A stretch of 64,000 bases of DNA from positions 62,001-126,000 of the forward strand of contig NZ_QKWH01000001.1 in assembly GCF_003244315.1 (NCBI RefSeq). Reading direction: 5' to 3'. Source of the stretch: Xylanimonas oleitrophica (GTDB lineage: Bacteria; Actinomycetota; Actinomycetes; Actinomycetales; Cellulomonadaceae). The notes under the pieces were generated by a model that was not told the DNA's origin, ran no database searches, and saw nothing but the letters and a program-made list of their open reading frames with translations. The translations under genes were made by a program, and so were the position numbers. This document shows positions 35,316 to 45,031 of the stretch, in pieces (the first letter of the stretch is position 1; every line of letters begins with the position of its first letter).

Positions 35316-37808
35316 TTACTCGTTGTCCCCGCCGGTGTCCTGTGCGGCGTGGTACTGCGGGCCGCCCTTGCGGGTGCCGGTCTCGCCGACGTCGGGCCAC
35401 ACCCAGTCGCGCACCTCGGGGATGTCCTCCCCGTGCTGGCGGGTCCACGCCCGGGCGCGGATGCGGGCGTCCTGCATGCGCTGGCGCAGGCCGGCGGCGC
35501 GGGAGCCGAGCGAGGGCACGCGGTCGATGACGTCGATGACCAGGTGGTACCGGTCCAGGTCGTTGAGCATCACCATGTCGAACGGCGTCGTGGTGGTGCC
35601 CTCTTCCTTGTAGCCGCGGGCGTGGATGTTGCCGTGCCCGTTGCGGCGGTAGGTCAGGCGGTGGATGAGCCAGGGGTACCCGTGGTACGCGAAGATGATC
35701 GGCTTCGTCGTGGTGAACAGCGTGTCGAACTCCTTGTCCGACAGGCCGTGCGGGTGCTCCTTCTCGTCCTGGAGCCGCATCAGGTCGACGACGTTGATGA
35801 CGCGGACCTTCAGGTCGGGCAGCTCGCGGCGCAGGATGTCGGCCGCGGCGAGCACCTCGACCGTCGGCACGTCGCCGGCGGCGGCGAGCACGACGTCGGG
35901 GTCCTCCCCGGGTGCCTCGGTGCCCGCCCAGTCCCAGATGCCGAGGCCGCGCGTGCAGTGCTCGATCGCCTCGTCCATGGTGAGGAACTGCGGTGCCGGC
36001 TGCTTGCCGCTGACCACCACGTTGACGTACTGCCGGCTGCGCAGGCAGTGGTCGTAGGTGGACAGCAGGGTGTTGGCGTCCGGCGGCAGGTACACCCGGA
36101 CGATCTCGGCCTTCTTGTTGACCACGTGGTCGATGAAGCCCGGGTCCTGGTGGCTGAACCCGTTGTGGTCCTGGCGCCACACGTGGCTGGAGAGCAGGTA
36201 GTTGAGCGACGCGATGGGCCGGCGCCACGGGATGTGGTTGGTGACCTTGAGCCACTTGGCGTGCTGGTTGAACATCGAGTCGACGATGTGGATGAACGCC
36301 TCGTAGCTGGTGAGCAGGCCGTGGCGGCCGGTGAGGAGGTAGCCCTCCAGCCAGCCCTGGACCTGGTGCTCCGAGAGCATCTCCATGACGCGGCCGGCGC
36401 GGGCCAGGTGCTCGTCCACCTCGGCCGACAGGTACTCGGCGTTCCACTGCTTGTCGGTCTCGTCGTAGACGGCCTGCAGGCGGTTGGAGGCGACCTCGTC
36501 GGGGCCGAAGATCCGGAAGTTGTCGGGGTTGCGGCGCACCACCTCGGTCAGGTAGCTGCCCAGCACACGGGGGGCCTCGGCGATGGCCCCTCCGGGGGAG
36601 GGGACGTCGACGGCGTAGGCACGGAAGTCCGGCAGCCGCAGGTCCTTGAGCAGCAGCCCGCCGTTGGTGTGCGGGTTGTCGCTCATGCGCAGGTGGCCGG
36701 GCGGCGTCAGCGAGACGACGTCGTCGAGGACCTTGCCCTCGTCGTCGAACAGCTCCTCGGGGCGGTAGGAGCGCAGCCACGCCTCGAGGTCGGCGAGGTG
36801 CTGGTCGGTGTCGCGGGCGTTGGCGAGCGGCACCTGGTGGGCGCGCCACGACCCGGTGGTCTTCTTGCCGTCGATCGTGGCGGGGCCCGTCCAGCCCTTG
36901 GGGGTGCGGAACACGATCATGGGCCAGGCGGGGCGGGAGAGGTCGCCCCCGGCGGCGCGCTCCTTGATGGCGGCGATCTCGTCGAGCACCTCGTCGAGCA
37001 GCGCGGCGAACCGGCGGTGGATCTCCCGGTGCGACTCGGTGGAGTCGTCGGCCACCTCGAAGAAGTACGGCTTGTGGCCGTAGCCGACCATGAGGTCGCG
37101 CAGCTCCTCCTGGGGGATGCGCGCGAGCACCGTCGGGTTGGCGATCTTGTACCCGTTGAGGTGCAGGATCGGCAGCACGACGCCGTCGGTGGCGGGGTTG
37201 ACGAACTTGTTGGAGTGCCAGCTGGTGGCCAGGGGCCCGGTCTCGGCCTCGCCGTCGCCGACGACGGCCGCGACGAGCAGGTCGGGGTTGTCGAACGCGG
37301 CGCCGTAGGCGTGGGAGAGGGCGTAGCCGAGCTCACCGCCCTCGTGGATCGAGCCGGGGGTCTCGGGGGCGACGTGGGACGGGATGCCGCCGGGGAAGGA
37401 GAACTGCTTGAACAGCCGGCGCACGCCCTCGGCGTCCTGCGTGATGTCCGAGTAGGTCTCGGAGTAGGAGCCGTCGAGGTAGGAGGCCGCGACGAGGCCG
37501 GGGCCGCCGTGACCGGGGCCGGTGACGTAGACGGTGGACTGCTCGCGCTCCTTGATCGCGCGGTTCAGGTGCGCGTAGAGGAACGTGAGGCCGGGGGTGG
37601 TGCCCCAGTGGCCGAGCAGGCGCGGCTTGACGTGGTCACGCTGGAGCGGTTGGCGCAGCAGAGGGTTGTCGAGCAGGTAGATCTGCCCCACGGAGAGGTA
37701 GTTGGCGGCGCGCCACCACCTGTCGATGGTCTCGAGGGCCTCCTCCGAGAGGTCCGCCACCCCCGTGGCTCGCCAGGCGGCCTTCGTGGTGGCTGTCGTC
37801 GTCGTCAT
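35316..37808 (-). CDS. xfp: Xylulose-5-phosphate/fructose-6-phosphate phosphoketolase
   Basis: The 830-residue thiamine-diphosphate enzyme splits xylulose-5-P or fructose-6-P with phosphate to acetyl phosphate plus glyceraldehyde-3-P or erythrose-4-P. Diagnostic segments are [53 protein letters not shown], the ThDP motif [14 protein letters not shown], and [20 protein letters not shown]. Dual specificity is common but not certain. ATG at 37808 with GGGAG upstream is preferred over GTG at 37811. It defines a phosphoketolase route with pta and ackA. Confidence 0.95.
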   Translation of the reverse strand: MTTTTATTKAAWRATGVADLSEEALETIDRWWRAANYLSVGQIYLLDNPLLRQPLQRDHVKPRLLGHWGTTPGLTFLYAHLNRAIKEREQSTVYVTGPGHGGPGLVAASYLDGSYSETYSDITQDAEGVRRLFKQFSFPGGIPSHVAPETPGSIHEGGELGYALSHAYGAAFDNPDLLVAAVVGDGEAETGPLATSWHSNKFVNPATDGVVLPILHLNGYKIANPTVLARIPQEELRDLMVGYGHKPYFFEVADDSTESHREIHRRFAALLDEVLDEIAAIKERAAGGDLSRPAWPMIVFRTPKGWTGPATIDGKKTTGSWRAHQVPLANARDTDQHLADLEAWLRSYRPEELFDDEGKVLDDVVSLTPPGHLRMSDNPHTNGGLLLKDLRLPDFRAYAVDVPSPGGAIAEAPRVLGSYLTEVVRRNPDNFRIFGPDEVASNRLQAVYDETDKQWNAEYLSAEVDEHLARAGRVMEMLSEHQVQGWLEGYLLTGRHGLLTSYEAFIHIVDSMFNQHAKWLKVTNHIPWRRPIASLNYLLSSHVWRQDHNGFSHQDPGFIDHVVNKKAEIVRVYLPPDANTLLSTYDHCLRSRQYVNVVVSGKQPAPQFLTMDEAIEHCTRGLGIWDWAGTEAPGEDPDVVLAAAGDVPTVEVLAAADILRRELPDLKVRVINVVDLMRLQDEKEHPHGLSDKEFDTLFTTTKPIIFAYHGYPWLIHRLTYRRNGHGNIHARGYKEEGTTTTPFDMVMLNDLDRYHLVIDVIDRVPSLGSRAAGLRQRMQDARIRARAWTRQHGEDIPEVRDWVWPDVGETGTRKGGPQYHAAQDTGGDNE

Positions 37809-38034
37809 CACACGCTCCCGTCGGTTGGGGACTCGCGGCGTCCGCGCCCTTCATTCCATCGCACAACCTGCGGGTCCGCAGGCGGAGACGGAGCCCACGG
37901 CGGGAGCGGTGCACCACCCTCCCGGTGTGGACTGACCACATCCAATCACAGCAGGTGGCGTCCGCGCCGCCCCGGGGCGAGTGACCCCTGGCACATCCGG
38001 GCCGGCGGCCTCGTCGCGCGGCGCGCGGCCTCGA

Positions 38035-38040
38035 TACGGT
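38035..38040 (+). promoter_or_regulatory. -10 box TACGGT of the SURF1 gene
   Basis: TACGGT ends six bases before the GTG at 38047. Confidence 0.5.
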
Positions 38041-38046
38041 GGGGCC

Positions 38047-38934
38047 GTGCCCCGCCCGTCCACCGCCCGCGCGCTGCTGCGGCTGCCCCTGCTGGGCGCC
38101 CTCGTCGTCGCCGTCCTCGCCGTCGCGCTCTGCGTGCGCCTGGGGATCTGGCAGCTCGACCGCGCCTACGAGCGCGCCGACCTCTCCGAGCAGCACGCCG
38201 CGGCCGAGGTGGGTGCCCAGCCCGTCGGCCTGGGCACCCTGGTCGCCCCGCAGTCCGCCATGTCGGGCGACGTCGTCGGCCGCTCGGTCTGGGTCTCGGG
38301 CACCTACGAGCCGGAGGGGCAGATGCTGGTCGAGGGCCGTGCGCTCGACGGGCGCACCGGCTACCTGGTGCTCACGCCCCTGCGCGTGGACGACGACGGC
38401 ACCGGCGGCGCCTCCTGGGCCGACCTCTCCGGGTCCCCGGTGCTGCCGGTCGTCCGCGGCTGGGTGCCCTCGGCGTCCGACGCGCCGGGCCTCGCGGTGC
38501 CCACGGGACAGGTGCGGATCACCGGGTGGCTCCAGGCGGGCGAGGCGACCTCCGGCAGGCCCGCGCCCGCGCCGGCACCGGGCGGCCCGCCCGTCACCGA
38601 CGCCATCTCCACGGCCTCCCTCGTCAACCTCTGGGGCGGGCCGATCTGGGACGGGTACCTCGTGGTCACCGGCTCGCAGCCTCCGCAGGTCGCTGCCGCC
38701 GACGGCGGCCCTGCCGCGCTTCCCCGGCCCGTCGTCGAGGGCGCGGGCGTGAACCTCCAGAGCCTCTTCTACGCCGTCGAGTGGTGGGTGTTCGGGCTGT
38801 TCGCCCTCGCGTTGTGGGTGCGCCTGGCCCGTGACGAGCTCGCCGCCGCGCGCGCCGGGGCCGAGCAGCCCGGCGGGACGGCGCCCCGCCCGCGCCGCGG
38901 CAAGGACGCAGGGATCGCCGGTCTGCCCGGCTGA
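38047..38934 (+). CDS. SURF1-family cytochrome oxidase assembly protein
   Basis: The 295-residue membrane protein has an N-terminal membrane helix (LPLLGALVVAVLAVALCVRL), the SURF1 motif GIWQLDRAYERADL just after it, an external domain with VWVSGTYEPEGQMLVEGRAL and VVRGWVP, and a second helix near the end (WWVFGLFALALWVRLARDE). SURF1 proteins help insert haem into the aa3 oxidase subunit I. Its presence implies aerobic respiration alongside the fermentative-type acetate genes. The GTG start is fixed by the -10 box. Confidence 0.85.
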   Translation: MPRPSTARALLRLPLLGALVVAVLAVALCVRLGIWQLDRAYERADLSEQHAAAEVGAQPVGLGTLVAPQSAMSGDVVGRSVWVSGTYEPEGQMLVEGRALDGRTGYLVLTPLRVDDDGTGGASWADLSGSPVLPVVRGWVPSASDAPGLAVPTGQVRITGWLQAGEATSGRPAPAPAPGGPPVTDAISTASLVNLWGGPIWDGYLVVTGSQPPQVAAADGGPAALPRPVVEGAGVNLQSLFYAVEWWVFGLFALALWVRLARDELAAARAGAEQPGGTAPRPRRGKDAGIAGLPG

Positions 38935-38948
38935 CCCCGCCCCGACCG

Positions 38949-40121
38949 TCAGCGCGCTGCGAGCGCGTCCGCCATCCGCTCGACGATCTCCGTCAGCACC
39001 GGACGCGGCGTCGCCAGCGTGAGGCGCACGAACCCCTCGCCGGCCCGGCCGCAGTCCGCCCCGTCGGTCAGGGCGACGCCCGCCGCCTCCCGGAAGAACC
39101 TGGCCGGCTGGTCCAGACCCGCCCCCCGGACGTCCAGCCACGCCAGGTAGGTGCCCTCGGGCGGGGTGTACCGGACCCCGGGCAGCAGCTCGTCCACGAG
39201 CGTCCCCAGCAGCCGGCGGTTGCCGTCCAGGTACCGCAGCACGTCCTGCAGCCACGGCTCGCCGTCGTCGTACGCCACCGTGTGCGCCACCACGCCCGGG
39301 GTGGCCACCATGTGCTCGACCCACCGGCCCACGCGGGACCAGCGCCGGGCGTCGGCCTCGTCCGAGAGCACCAGCTGGGCCGCCTTGAGCCCGGGCACGT
39401 TCCACGCCTTCGACGCCGAGGTGGCGGTGATCGTGTGCGCCGCCGTCGCGGCGGAGACCGACGCGTAGGGCACGTGCTGGTGGCCAGGGTGCACCAGCGG
39501 GGCGTGGATCTCGTCGGCGAAGACCCGCCCGCCGTGCCGTTCCACCACCTCGCTGATCGCCAGCATCTCTGCCCGCTCCAGCACGCGGCCGGTGGGGTTG
39601 TGCGGGTTGACGAGCACGAGCAGCTGGGCCCCGGAGGCGAACGCGGCGTCGAGCGCGTCGAGGTCGTAGGCGTACCGCCCGCCGTGGGCCTCGTCCGGCA
39701 CGAGCGGCACCTGCAGCACCTCGCGTCCCAGGTCGGCCGGCAGGGGCAGGAACGGCATGTAGGCCGGCGTCGGGAGGATCACCGGGGAGCCGGGGCGCGT
39801 GAAGTGGGTGAGCACCGCCTCGAACGCCACCAGCACGTCTGGCACGGGCCGCACCCGCTGCGGGTCCACCTCCCAGCCGAACCGGCGGAGCGCGAACGCG
39901 GCATACGCACGCTGCATCCCCACCTCCAGGTGGCCCGGAAGATAGCCGAGCAGGCCGCGGTCGACGGCGTCGTGCAGGGCGCGCGCCACCGGGGGAGCGG
40001 TGCCGAAGTCCATCTCGGCCACGAACGCGCCCAGGGTGTCGGGGAACGCCGTCCACTTGACGCTGCCGGCGGCGCGCAGCGAGTCCACGGTGATGGCGTC
40101 GAGCTCGGTGTCCCGGGGCAT
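38949..40121 (-). CDS. PatB/MalY-type PLP-dependent C-S lyase (cystathionine beta-lyase family)
   Basis: The 390-residue fold-type I aminotransferase-like enzyme has the PLP lysine in TATSASKAWNVPGLKAAQLV, VLVNPHNPTGRVLERAEM and the MalY-type opening VKWTAFPDTLGAFVAEMDF. Proteins of this subgroup cleave C-S bonds of cystathionine or cysteine conjugates, and some are side-activity lyases. It fits the sulfur theme of the window but is 10 kb from the cys operon. Just upstream of its start are four copies of a 15- to 17-bp repeat. Confidence 0.87.
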   Translation of the reverse strand: MPRDTELDAITVDSLRAAGSVKWTAFPDTLGAFVAEMDFGTAPPVARALHDAVDRGLLGYLPGHLEVGMQRAYAAFALRRFGWEVDPQRVRPVPDVLVAFEAVLTHFTRPGSPVILPTPAYMPFLPLPADLGREVLQVPLVPDEAHGGRYAYDLDALDAAFASGAQLLVLVNPHNPTGRVLERAEMLAISEVVERHGGRVFADEIHAPLVHPGHQHVPYASVSAATAAHTITATSASKAWNVPGLKAAQLVLSDEADARRWSRVGRWVEHMVATPGVVAHTVAYDDGEPWLQDVLRYLDGNRRLLGTLVDELLPGVRYTPPEGTYLAWLDVRGAGLDQPARFFREAAGVALTDGADCGRAGEGFVRLTLATPRPVLTEIVERMADALAAR

Positions 40122-40134
40122 GTGCCCAGTCTCC

Positions 40135-40198
40135 CAGTGGAGCCGTGTCGCAGTGGAGCCGTGTCCGGTGGAGCCCTGTCTCAGCGGAGCGGTGTCCC
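40135..40198. repeat. Four tandem degenerate 15- to 17-bp repeats upstream of the C-S lyase gene
   Basis: CAGTGGAGCCGTGTCG-like words occur at 40135, 40151, 40167 and 40182, the last two with more changes and slightly different lengths. They occupy the 5' region of the minus-strand lyase gene (starts at 40121), where its promoter should be. Confidence 0.7.
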
Positions 40199-40276
40199 GG
40201 TGTCGCAGCGTCGTGGTGTGGTGCCCGTCACGAGACTGCCCCCGAGTGAGGGGCTCTCCTCGCGCGGGCAGGCACC

Positions 40277-40282
40277 TACGCT
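40277..40282 (+). promoter_or_regulatory. -10 box TACGCT of the DUF3817 gene
   Basis: TACGCT ends seven bases before the GTG at 40290. Confidence 0.45.
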
Positions 40283-40289
40283 GGTGGGC

Positions 40290-40688
40290 GTGACCGAGGT
40301 TTCCGCCGAACAGGCCGCCACCGCCATCCGCAAGGCCCGGGGAGCGCTCTCCCGCTACCGCACGATGGCCCTCGTCACGGGCGTGATGCTCCTGATCCTG
40401 GTCGTCGAGATGGTGATCAAGTACGCCATCGGCCAGTTCGTCGACGTCGACGGCGTCATGACCTACCTGCGCTGGATCCCCATCGTGCACGGCTGGGTCT
40501 ACGTGGTGTACCTGGTCACCGTGCTGCACCTGTGGTCCGTGATGCGCTGGGGCTGGGGCCGCCTGACGACGATGGTGCTGAGCGGCGTCGTGCCCCTCAT
40601 GTCGTTCGTCGTCGAGCGCCGCGTGCACGCCGACGGCGAGGCCAAGCTCGCCGGGCTCGCCGAGCGCTACGAGGTCGCCGGCGCCTGA
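40290..40688 (+). CDS. DUF3817 family membrane protein
   Basis: This 132-residue protein has three hydrophobic segments (MALVTGVMLLILVVEMVIKY, IVHGWVYVVYLVTVLHLWSV, MVLSGVVPLMSFVVERRV) and the DUF3817 pattern RYRTMALVTG...YLRWIPIVHGW. The function is unknown. As far as I recall, related genes often lie just before guaA in actinobacteria, as here (56 bases). The short N-terminus is charged and predicted cytoplasmic. Confidence 0.85.
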   Translation: MTEVSAEQAATAIRKARGALSRYRTMALVTGVMLLILVVEMVIKYAIGQFVDVDGVMTYLRWIPIVHGWVYVVYLVTVLHLWSVMRWGWGRLTTMVLSGVVPLMSFVVERRVHADGEAKLAGLAERYEVAGA

Positions 40689-40732
40689 GCGTTCGGTGAG
40701 GGACGCCACCGCCCGGCGGTCCCGCGCGCAAC

Positions 40733-40738
40733 TAGACT
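40733..40738 (+). promoter_or_regulatory. -10 box TAGACT of guaA
   Basis: TAGACT ends six bases before the GTG at 40745, favouring that start over the adjacent GTG at 40742. Confidence 0.55.
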
Positions 40739-40744
40739 GGTGTG

Positions 40745-42400
40745 GTGACGACGCCCGCCACCGCCCCTGACAACGCCTCCGGCGCCCCCGCGCCGGCCGA
40801 CGCGCCCACCACCGCGCAGATCGCCGCGGAGGTCGCCGAGCAGCACCGTCCGGTGCTCGTGGTCGACTTCGGTGCGCAGTACTCGCAGCTGATCGCTCGC
40901 CGCGTGCGCGAGGCCAAGGTCTACTCCGAGGTCGTGCCGCACTCGATGCCGGTCGAGCAGATGCTCGCCAAGGACCCGGCGGCGATCATCCTCTCCGGCG
41001 GCCCGGCCTCGGTGTACGCCGACGGCGCCCCCGGCATCGACGCCTCGCTGTTCGAGGCGGGCGTGCCGATCATGGGTATCTGCTACGGCTTCCAGGTCAT
41101 GGCGCAGGCGCTGGGCGGCGAGGTCGCCAGGACTGGCCTGAGCGAGTTCGGCGGCACCCCGGTCGAGGTGTGCTCGGCGGGCGTGCTGCTGGCTGGCACC
41201 CCGGAGAAGCAGGACGCGTGGATGAGCCACGGCGACTCCGTGCACCGGGCGCCCGAGGGCTTCGAGGTGCTCGCCACGACGGCAGGCGCCCCCGTGGCCG
41301 CGTTCGAGGACCGCGAGCGCCGCCTGTTCGGCGTGCAGTGGCACCCGGAGGTCAAGCACTCGGCCCACGGCCAGGCGGTGCTGGAGCGGTTCCTGTACGA
41401 CGGTGCCGGGCTGGCGCCCGACTGGACGCCGGGCAACGTCATCGCCGAGCAGGTCGCCGCCATCCGCGCCCAGGTGGGCGACGCCCGCGTCATCTGCGCG
41501 CTGTCGGGCGGCGTGGACTCCGCGGTGGCCGCGGCGCTCGTGCAGAAGGCCGTCGGCGACCAGCTCACCTGCGTGCACGTCGACCACGGCCTGATGCGTG
41601 AGGGCGAGGTCGAGCAGATCGAGCGCGACTTCGTCGCCGCCACCGGCGTCAACCTCGTGGTGCGGGACGAGAAGAAGCGCTTCCTCGACGCCCTGGCCGG
41701 GGTCAGCGACCCGGAGACCAAGCGCAAGATCATCGGCCGCGAGTTCATCCGCGTCTTCGAGGACGCCCAGCGCGACATCATCGCGGAGGCGGGGGAGCAC
41801 GGCGAGGAGGTCCGGTTCCTCGTCCAGGGCACCCTGTACCCGGACGTCGTGGAGTCGGGCGGCGGCGAGGGCGCTGCCAACATCAAGTCGCACCACAACG
41901 TGGGTGGCCTGCCTGAGGACCTGAAGTTCGAGCTGGTCGAGCCGCTGCGCACCCTGTTCAAGGACGAGGTGCGTGCGGTGGGCCGCGAGCTCGGTGTGCC
42001 GGAGGAGATCGTCTCTCGTCAGCCGTTCCCCGGCCCGGGCCTGGGCATCCGCATCATCGGCGAGGTCACCGCGGAGCGCCTGGACATCCTGCGCAAGGCC
42101 GACGCCATCGCCCGCGAGGAGCTCACCAAGGCGGGCCTCGACGGCGAGATCTGGCAGTGCCCGGTGGTGCTGCTGGCCGACGTGCGCTCGGTCGGCGTGC
42201 AGGGCGACGGCCGCACCTACGGGCACCCCGTGGTGCTGCGGCCGGTGTCGTCCGAGGACGCCATGACGGCCGACTGGACCCGCCTGCCCTACGAGGTGCT
42301 GGCGACGATCTCGACCCGCATCACCAACGAGGTGCGCGAGATCAACCGTGTGGTGCTCGACGTGACGAGCAAGCCGCCGGCCACCATCGAGTGGGAGTGA
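40745..42400 (+). CDS. guaA: GMP synthase (glutamine-hydrolysing)
   Basis: The 551-residue enzyme aminates XMP to GMP. The class I glutamine amidotransferase half has [19 protein letters not shown], the nucleophile in [16 protein letters not shown] and the His-Glu pair in [10 protein letters not shown]. The ATP-pyrophosphatase half has the P-loop [20 protein letters not shown] and [17 protein letters not shown]. The C-terminal dimerisation part ends with [13 protein letters not shown] as expected. About 30 extra N-terminal residues are low complexity. It completes the GTP branch with guaB 21 kb away. Confidence 0.97.
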   Translation: MTTPATAPDNASGAPAPADAPTTAQIAAEVAEQHRPVLVVDFGAQYSQLIARRVREAKVYSEVVPHSMPVEQMLAKDPAAIILSGGPASVYADGAPGIDASLFEAGVPIMGICYGFQVMAQALGGEVARTGLSEFGGTPVEVCSAGVLLAGTPEKQDAWMSHGDSVHRAPEGFEVLATTAGAPVAAFEDRERRLFGVQWHPEVKHSAHGQAVLERFLYDGAGLAPDWTPGNVIAEQVAAIRAQVGDARVICALSGGVDSAVAAALVQKAVGDQLTCVHVDHGLMREGEVEQIERDFVAATGVNLVVRDEKKRFLDALAGVSDPETKRKIIGREFIRVFEDAQRDIIAEAGEHGEEVRFLVQGTLYPDVVESGGGEGAANIKSHHNVGGLPEDLKFELVEPLRTLFKDEVRAVGRELGVPEEIVSRQPFPGPGLGIRIIGEVTAERLDILRKADAIAREELTKAGLDGEIWQCPVVLLADVRSVGVQGDGRTYGHPVVLRPVSSEDAMTADWTRLPYEVLATISTRITNEVREINRVVLDVTSKPPATIEWE

Positions 42401-42428
42401 TCCCTCCGGCTCTCGGCCGGGAGTGACC

Positions 42429-42473
42429 GGCGAGCCGTCCCACCGACCTGACCGGGTGGTGGGGCGGCTCGCC
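42429..42473. terminator. 16-bp hairpin after guaA
   Basis: GGCGAGCCGTCCCACC (42429-42444) pairs with GGTGGGGCGGCTCGCC (42458-42473), one G-U pair, 13-base loop. It lies between convergent genes. Confidence 0.75.
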
Positions 42474-42485
42474 GCGTCCCGACGG

Positions 42486-43010
42486 TCACACGGGGCGGAA
42501 GTCCCCGCCGTCGAGGTCGGTGACGTCGACGACCAGCTGCTCCGTCCCGTCCCACGGGTCGGTGAACCGCGCGAGCACGTACTCGGGGCCGAGCGCCACC
42601 CGCCAGACCCGCCCGCCGTCGCGTGCCGCTGCGGCCCGCGCCGCGCGCAGGTCGGTGGTCCAGCCGAGGCCGCGCGGCTCGCGAGCCGCGCGGTACAGGG
42701 TGAGCACGACGTCGTCCATCAGCGGCTCGAGGTCGCTCTCCTTGTCGGCGGGCCGCCCGTCCACCTGGTAGCCGGCCTCGTCGAACAGCTCCGCCCAGGT
42801 CTCGGCGTCGAGCAGGGCCTCCGGGTCGTCCTGGGAGGTCCACGCCTCCCGGACGGCGGAGCGCAGGTCCTTGGGGTGCAGGTCCTCCCAGTGCTCCAGG
42901 AGGACGTCGGGCAGGGTCTGCGGCGGCACGTCGCGGACGTCGGCCCAGCGCGCCCCCTGCGGCGCCGGCGTCAGGCTGTCGGTGCCGAGGAGGTCGTCGA
43001 GGCCCGTCAC
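42486..43010 (-). CDS. Hypothetical protein coupled to a glycosyltransferase gene
   Basis: I do not recognise a family for this 174-residue acidic, soluble protein. It has several tryptophans and charged stretches: LLEHWEDLHPKDLRSAVREA, WAELFDEAGYQVDGRPADKE and a C-terminal FTDPWDGTEQLVVDVTDLDG. There is no signal peptide or membrane helix. The GTG start overlaps the stop of the upstream glycosyltransferase gene by four bases (GTGA), so the two are translated together, and codon use is normal for the genome. Confidence 0.7.
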   Translation of the reverse strand: MTGLDDLLGTDSLTPAPQGARWADVRDVPPQTLPDVLLEHWEDLHPKDLRSAVREAWTSQDDPEALLDAETWAELFDEAGYQVDGRPADKESDLEPLMDDVVLTLYRAAREPRGLGWTTDLRAARAAAARDGGRVWRVALGPEYVLARFTDPWDGTEQLVVDVTDLDGGDFRPV

Positions 43011-44149
43011 CGGGCCAGCTCCGCGGCACGGCGGTACGCCGCGTCGGTGTCCGCGAGCACCTGCGGCCAGGCGGTGGGCGGGGCGGCGGAGCGGTTGTGC
43101 TCCACGACCCGCTCCAGGAGGGCCCGGTCGGTCGCCAGCCGTACGACGGCGTCGGCGAACGCGTCGTCGTCGGCGGCGAGCAGGCCGGACACACCGTCCT
43201 CCAGCAGCTCGGCGGCGCCGGACTGCGACCGGCTCACGACGGCGAGGCCCGCCGCCCAGGCCTCCTGGACCGCCACCGAGAACGCGTCCTGGACGCCCGG
43301 CGCCAGGTAGACGTCGGCGCGGGCGTACAGGTCGTGGAGCGCCTCGGGGCTCAGGCGCCCGGGCAGCTCGACCCAGTCGAGGCGGTGCTGGGCGACGTAC
43401 CGCCGGGCGGCATCGAGCTCCGGCCCCTCGCCCGCGACCGTCGCGCGCAGGGCGCCGGCGGGCAGGCGTCCTGCCGCCGACCGCAGGGCCTCGAGCATCG
43501 GCAGCACCCGTTTGCGAGGGGCGAACCGGTTGGCGGCCACCACGTGCAACGCCTGGGTGGGGCGCTCGCCGGGTGGCACGCGCTCGGCGCGCCACGCGAG
43601 GTCGACGCCGTTGCGCAGCACCGTCACGGGCGTGCCGTGGGCGGCCCGCTCGACGAACCCGGCGGCCAGGTGGCTGACGGCGGTGTAGGCCACGGGCCAG
43701 CGCGACCAGCGGGTGACCCGGTCGAGCGCGGCGAACGCCCGCCACCAGCGGCCCCACACGCTGTGCACCGTCAGCACGGTCGGCAGCCCGCGCCGCGTCA
43801 GGGGGCGCAGCGCGGCCTGTGCCGTGGGCGCGAGCATCCCCATGTGCACGTGGACGACGTCGGGGCGCTCGCCCGCCGCCGCCAGCCGCTCGACCAGCGC
43901 CAGCAGGTGATGGGTGGAGCGGGGGTGCACGGGGAAGCCGCCCGGCACGCGTGCCGCGATGCGGTGGACGCGCACGCCGTCGTCCTGGACGGCGGTGGTG
44001 CAGCCTCGCGCACCGGGCTCCGAGGGCGTCGTCGTGACGACGTCGACCTGGTGGCCCGCGGCGACCTGTCGCCGCGCCAGGTGCGCCACCTGGGTCTCGA
44101 TGCCGCCGAGCAGCGGGAGGTAGGAGTCGCTCAGGTGCAGCACTCGCAC
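43007..44149 (-). CDS. GT4-family glycosyltransferase
   Basis: The 380-residue protein is a GT-B fold glycosyltransferase of family 4. LHLSDSYLPLLGGIETQVAH is the typical N-terminal start with the Gly-rich loop, VTAVSHLAAGF-like YTAVSHLAAGFVERAA and LRNGVDLAWR are shared with the family, VVAANRFAPRKRV contains the basic sugar-nucleotide site, and APGVQDAFSVAVQEAWAAGL carries the E-x7-E motif. The sugar and acceptor are unknown; mannosyl or glucosyl transfer to lipid or polysaccharide is common. AAAGGAG precedes the GTG at 44149. Confidence 0.85.
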   Translation of the reverse strand: MRVLHLSDSYLPLLGGIETQVAHLARRQVAAGHQVDVVTTTPSEPGARGCTTAVQDDGVRVHRIAARVPGGFPVHPRSTHHLLALVERLAAAGERPDVVHVHMGMLAPTAQAALRPLTRRGLPTVLTVHSVWGRWWRAFAALDRVTRWSRWPVAYTAVSHLAAGFVERAAHGTPVTVLRNGVDLAWRAERVPPGERPTQALHVVAANRFAPRKRVLPMLEALRSAAGRLPAGALRATVAGEGPELDAARRYVAQHRLDWVELPGRLSPEALHDLYARADVYLAPGVQDAFSVAVQEAWAAGLAVVSRSQSGAAELLEDGVSGLLAADDDAFADAVVRLATDRALLERVVEHNRSAAPPTAWPQVLADTDAAYRRAAELAR

Positions 44150-44289
44150 GGCCGGCTCCTTTCTGGCGGGGCTCACGGGGCGCCCACCTGGCGTTTCACC
44201 GGGCGGCGAGCGCCCGGTGTCGTTAGCGTGACGTGCGACACAACGACCCGTCACGTCGTCCACCAGGGACTCCGGAGGAGTGGATCGCC

Positions 44290-44853
44290 ATGTCGAGCAC
44301 CGTCACAGTACGTCCCACCGGCGGGGTCCGAGGGATCGGCCTCGTCAGCATCCTCGCCGGGCTGCTCATGATCCTCGCCGGGGTCGGCGTCTGGGTGCTG
44401 GTCGCCTCGCAGCTCGCCGACGAGGACATCACCGTGGCGGAGGACGCCCGGTTCCTCGACGGCCAGCCGGTGCGCGGCCCGCTCACGGCGTACGCGCAGG
44501 CCGACATCATCAACCACCACGCCCTCGCGGAGAGCGGTGGGCGCACGTACGCGGAGCTGGAGCAGGGCGACCCGCTGCGCGAGGTGGTCATGACCGCCTC
44601 GTTCCTGCGGGCCTCGCTGTTCACGTCGGTCGTCGCGTTCGGGCTCTGCGCCCTGGTGGTGGCGCTCGGTGTGCTGTTCGTGCTGCTGGGCACGGCGCTG
44701 CGGCGGCTCGCGGGCCGTCCCGAGGTCTCCGTCAGCGCGCCCGAGCACCCTGTGCCCGCGGCAGGCGGGGTGGCCGGCCGGCACGCCGACCCGGCCTCGG
44801 CGCAGCCGCCGGTCGCCACGCCCCGCCCGAGCGGAGCAGACGGGCCGGGCTGA
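44290..44853 (+). CDS. Hypothetical two-helix membrane protein
   Basis: The 187-residue protein has two membrane segments (IGLVSILAGLLMILAGVGVW at about 16-38 and VVAFGLCALVVALGVLFVLL at about 115-137) flanking an external region of about 75 residues with VAEDARFLDGQPVRGPLTAY, and a Pro/Ala-rich cytoplasmic tail. GGAGGAG 10 bases upstream fixes the ATG at 44290. Similar aromatic-ring hydroxylase-annotated membrane proteins exist in actinobacteria, but I cannot assign function. It is divergent from the glycosyltransferase gene. Confidence 0.75.
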   Translation: MSSTVTVRPTGGVRGIGLVSILAGLLMILAGVGVWVLVASQLADEDITVAEDARFLDGQPVRGPLTAYAQADIINHHALAESGGRTYAELEQGDPLREVVMTASFLRASLFTSVVAFGLCALVVALGVLFVLLGTALRRLAGRPEVSVSAPEHPVPAAGGVAGRHADPASAQPPVATPRPSGADGPG

Positions 44854-44913
44854 CGGGCCGGGCTGACGGGGCAGGGTCCACGTCAGGGCCCGGAAGCCCT
44901 GGGGCCAGGGCGA

Positions 44914-44969
44914 CGCCGACGGGGCGGGGGCCGGACCGTGCGCACGGTCCGGCCCCCGCCCCGTCGGCG
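44914..44969. terminator. 56-bp perfect palindrome (28-bp arms, no loop)
   Basis: Bases 44914-44941 are the exact reverse complement of 44942-44969, centred on GTGC|GCAC. It lies between convergent genes and is probably a bidirectional terminator, but the absence of any unpaired loop base is extreme. Confidence 0.75.
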
Positions 44970-45031
44970 CCTGGCCACCACCTAGCCACCGCCTAGCCGC
45001 CTCGGGCACGGGGGGCTGGTGGGAGACAGGC

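Noticed and set aside
31840-36849. Minus-strand open frame of more than 1600 codons across ackA, pta and xfp
   Set aside because: Only its ackA end is real; the rest is a GC-driven shadow frame with Arg/Pro/Ala-rich translation over well-defined pta and xfp.
33708-38834. Plus-strand open frame of about 1700 codons antisense to pta and xfp
   Set aside because: Antisense shadow of highly conserved genes in very GC-rich DNA; no domain or start signal.
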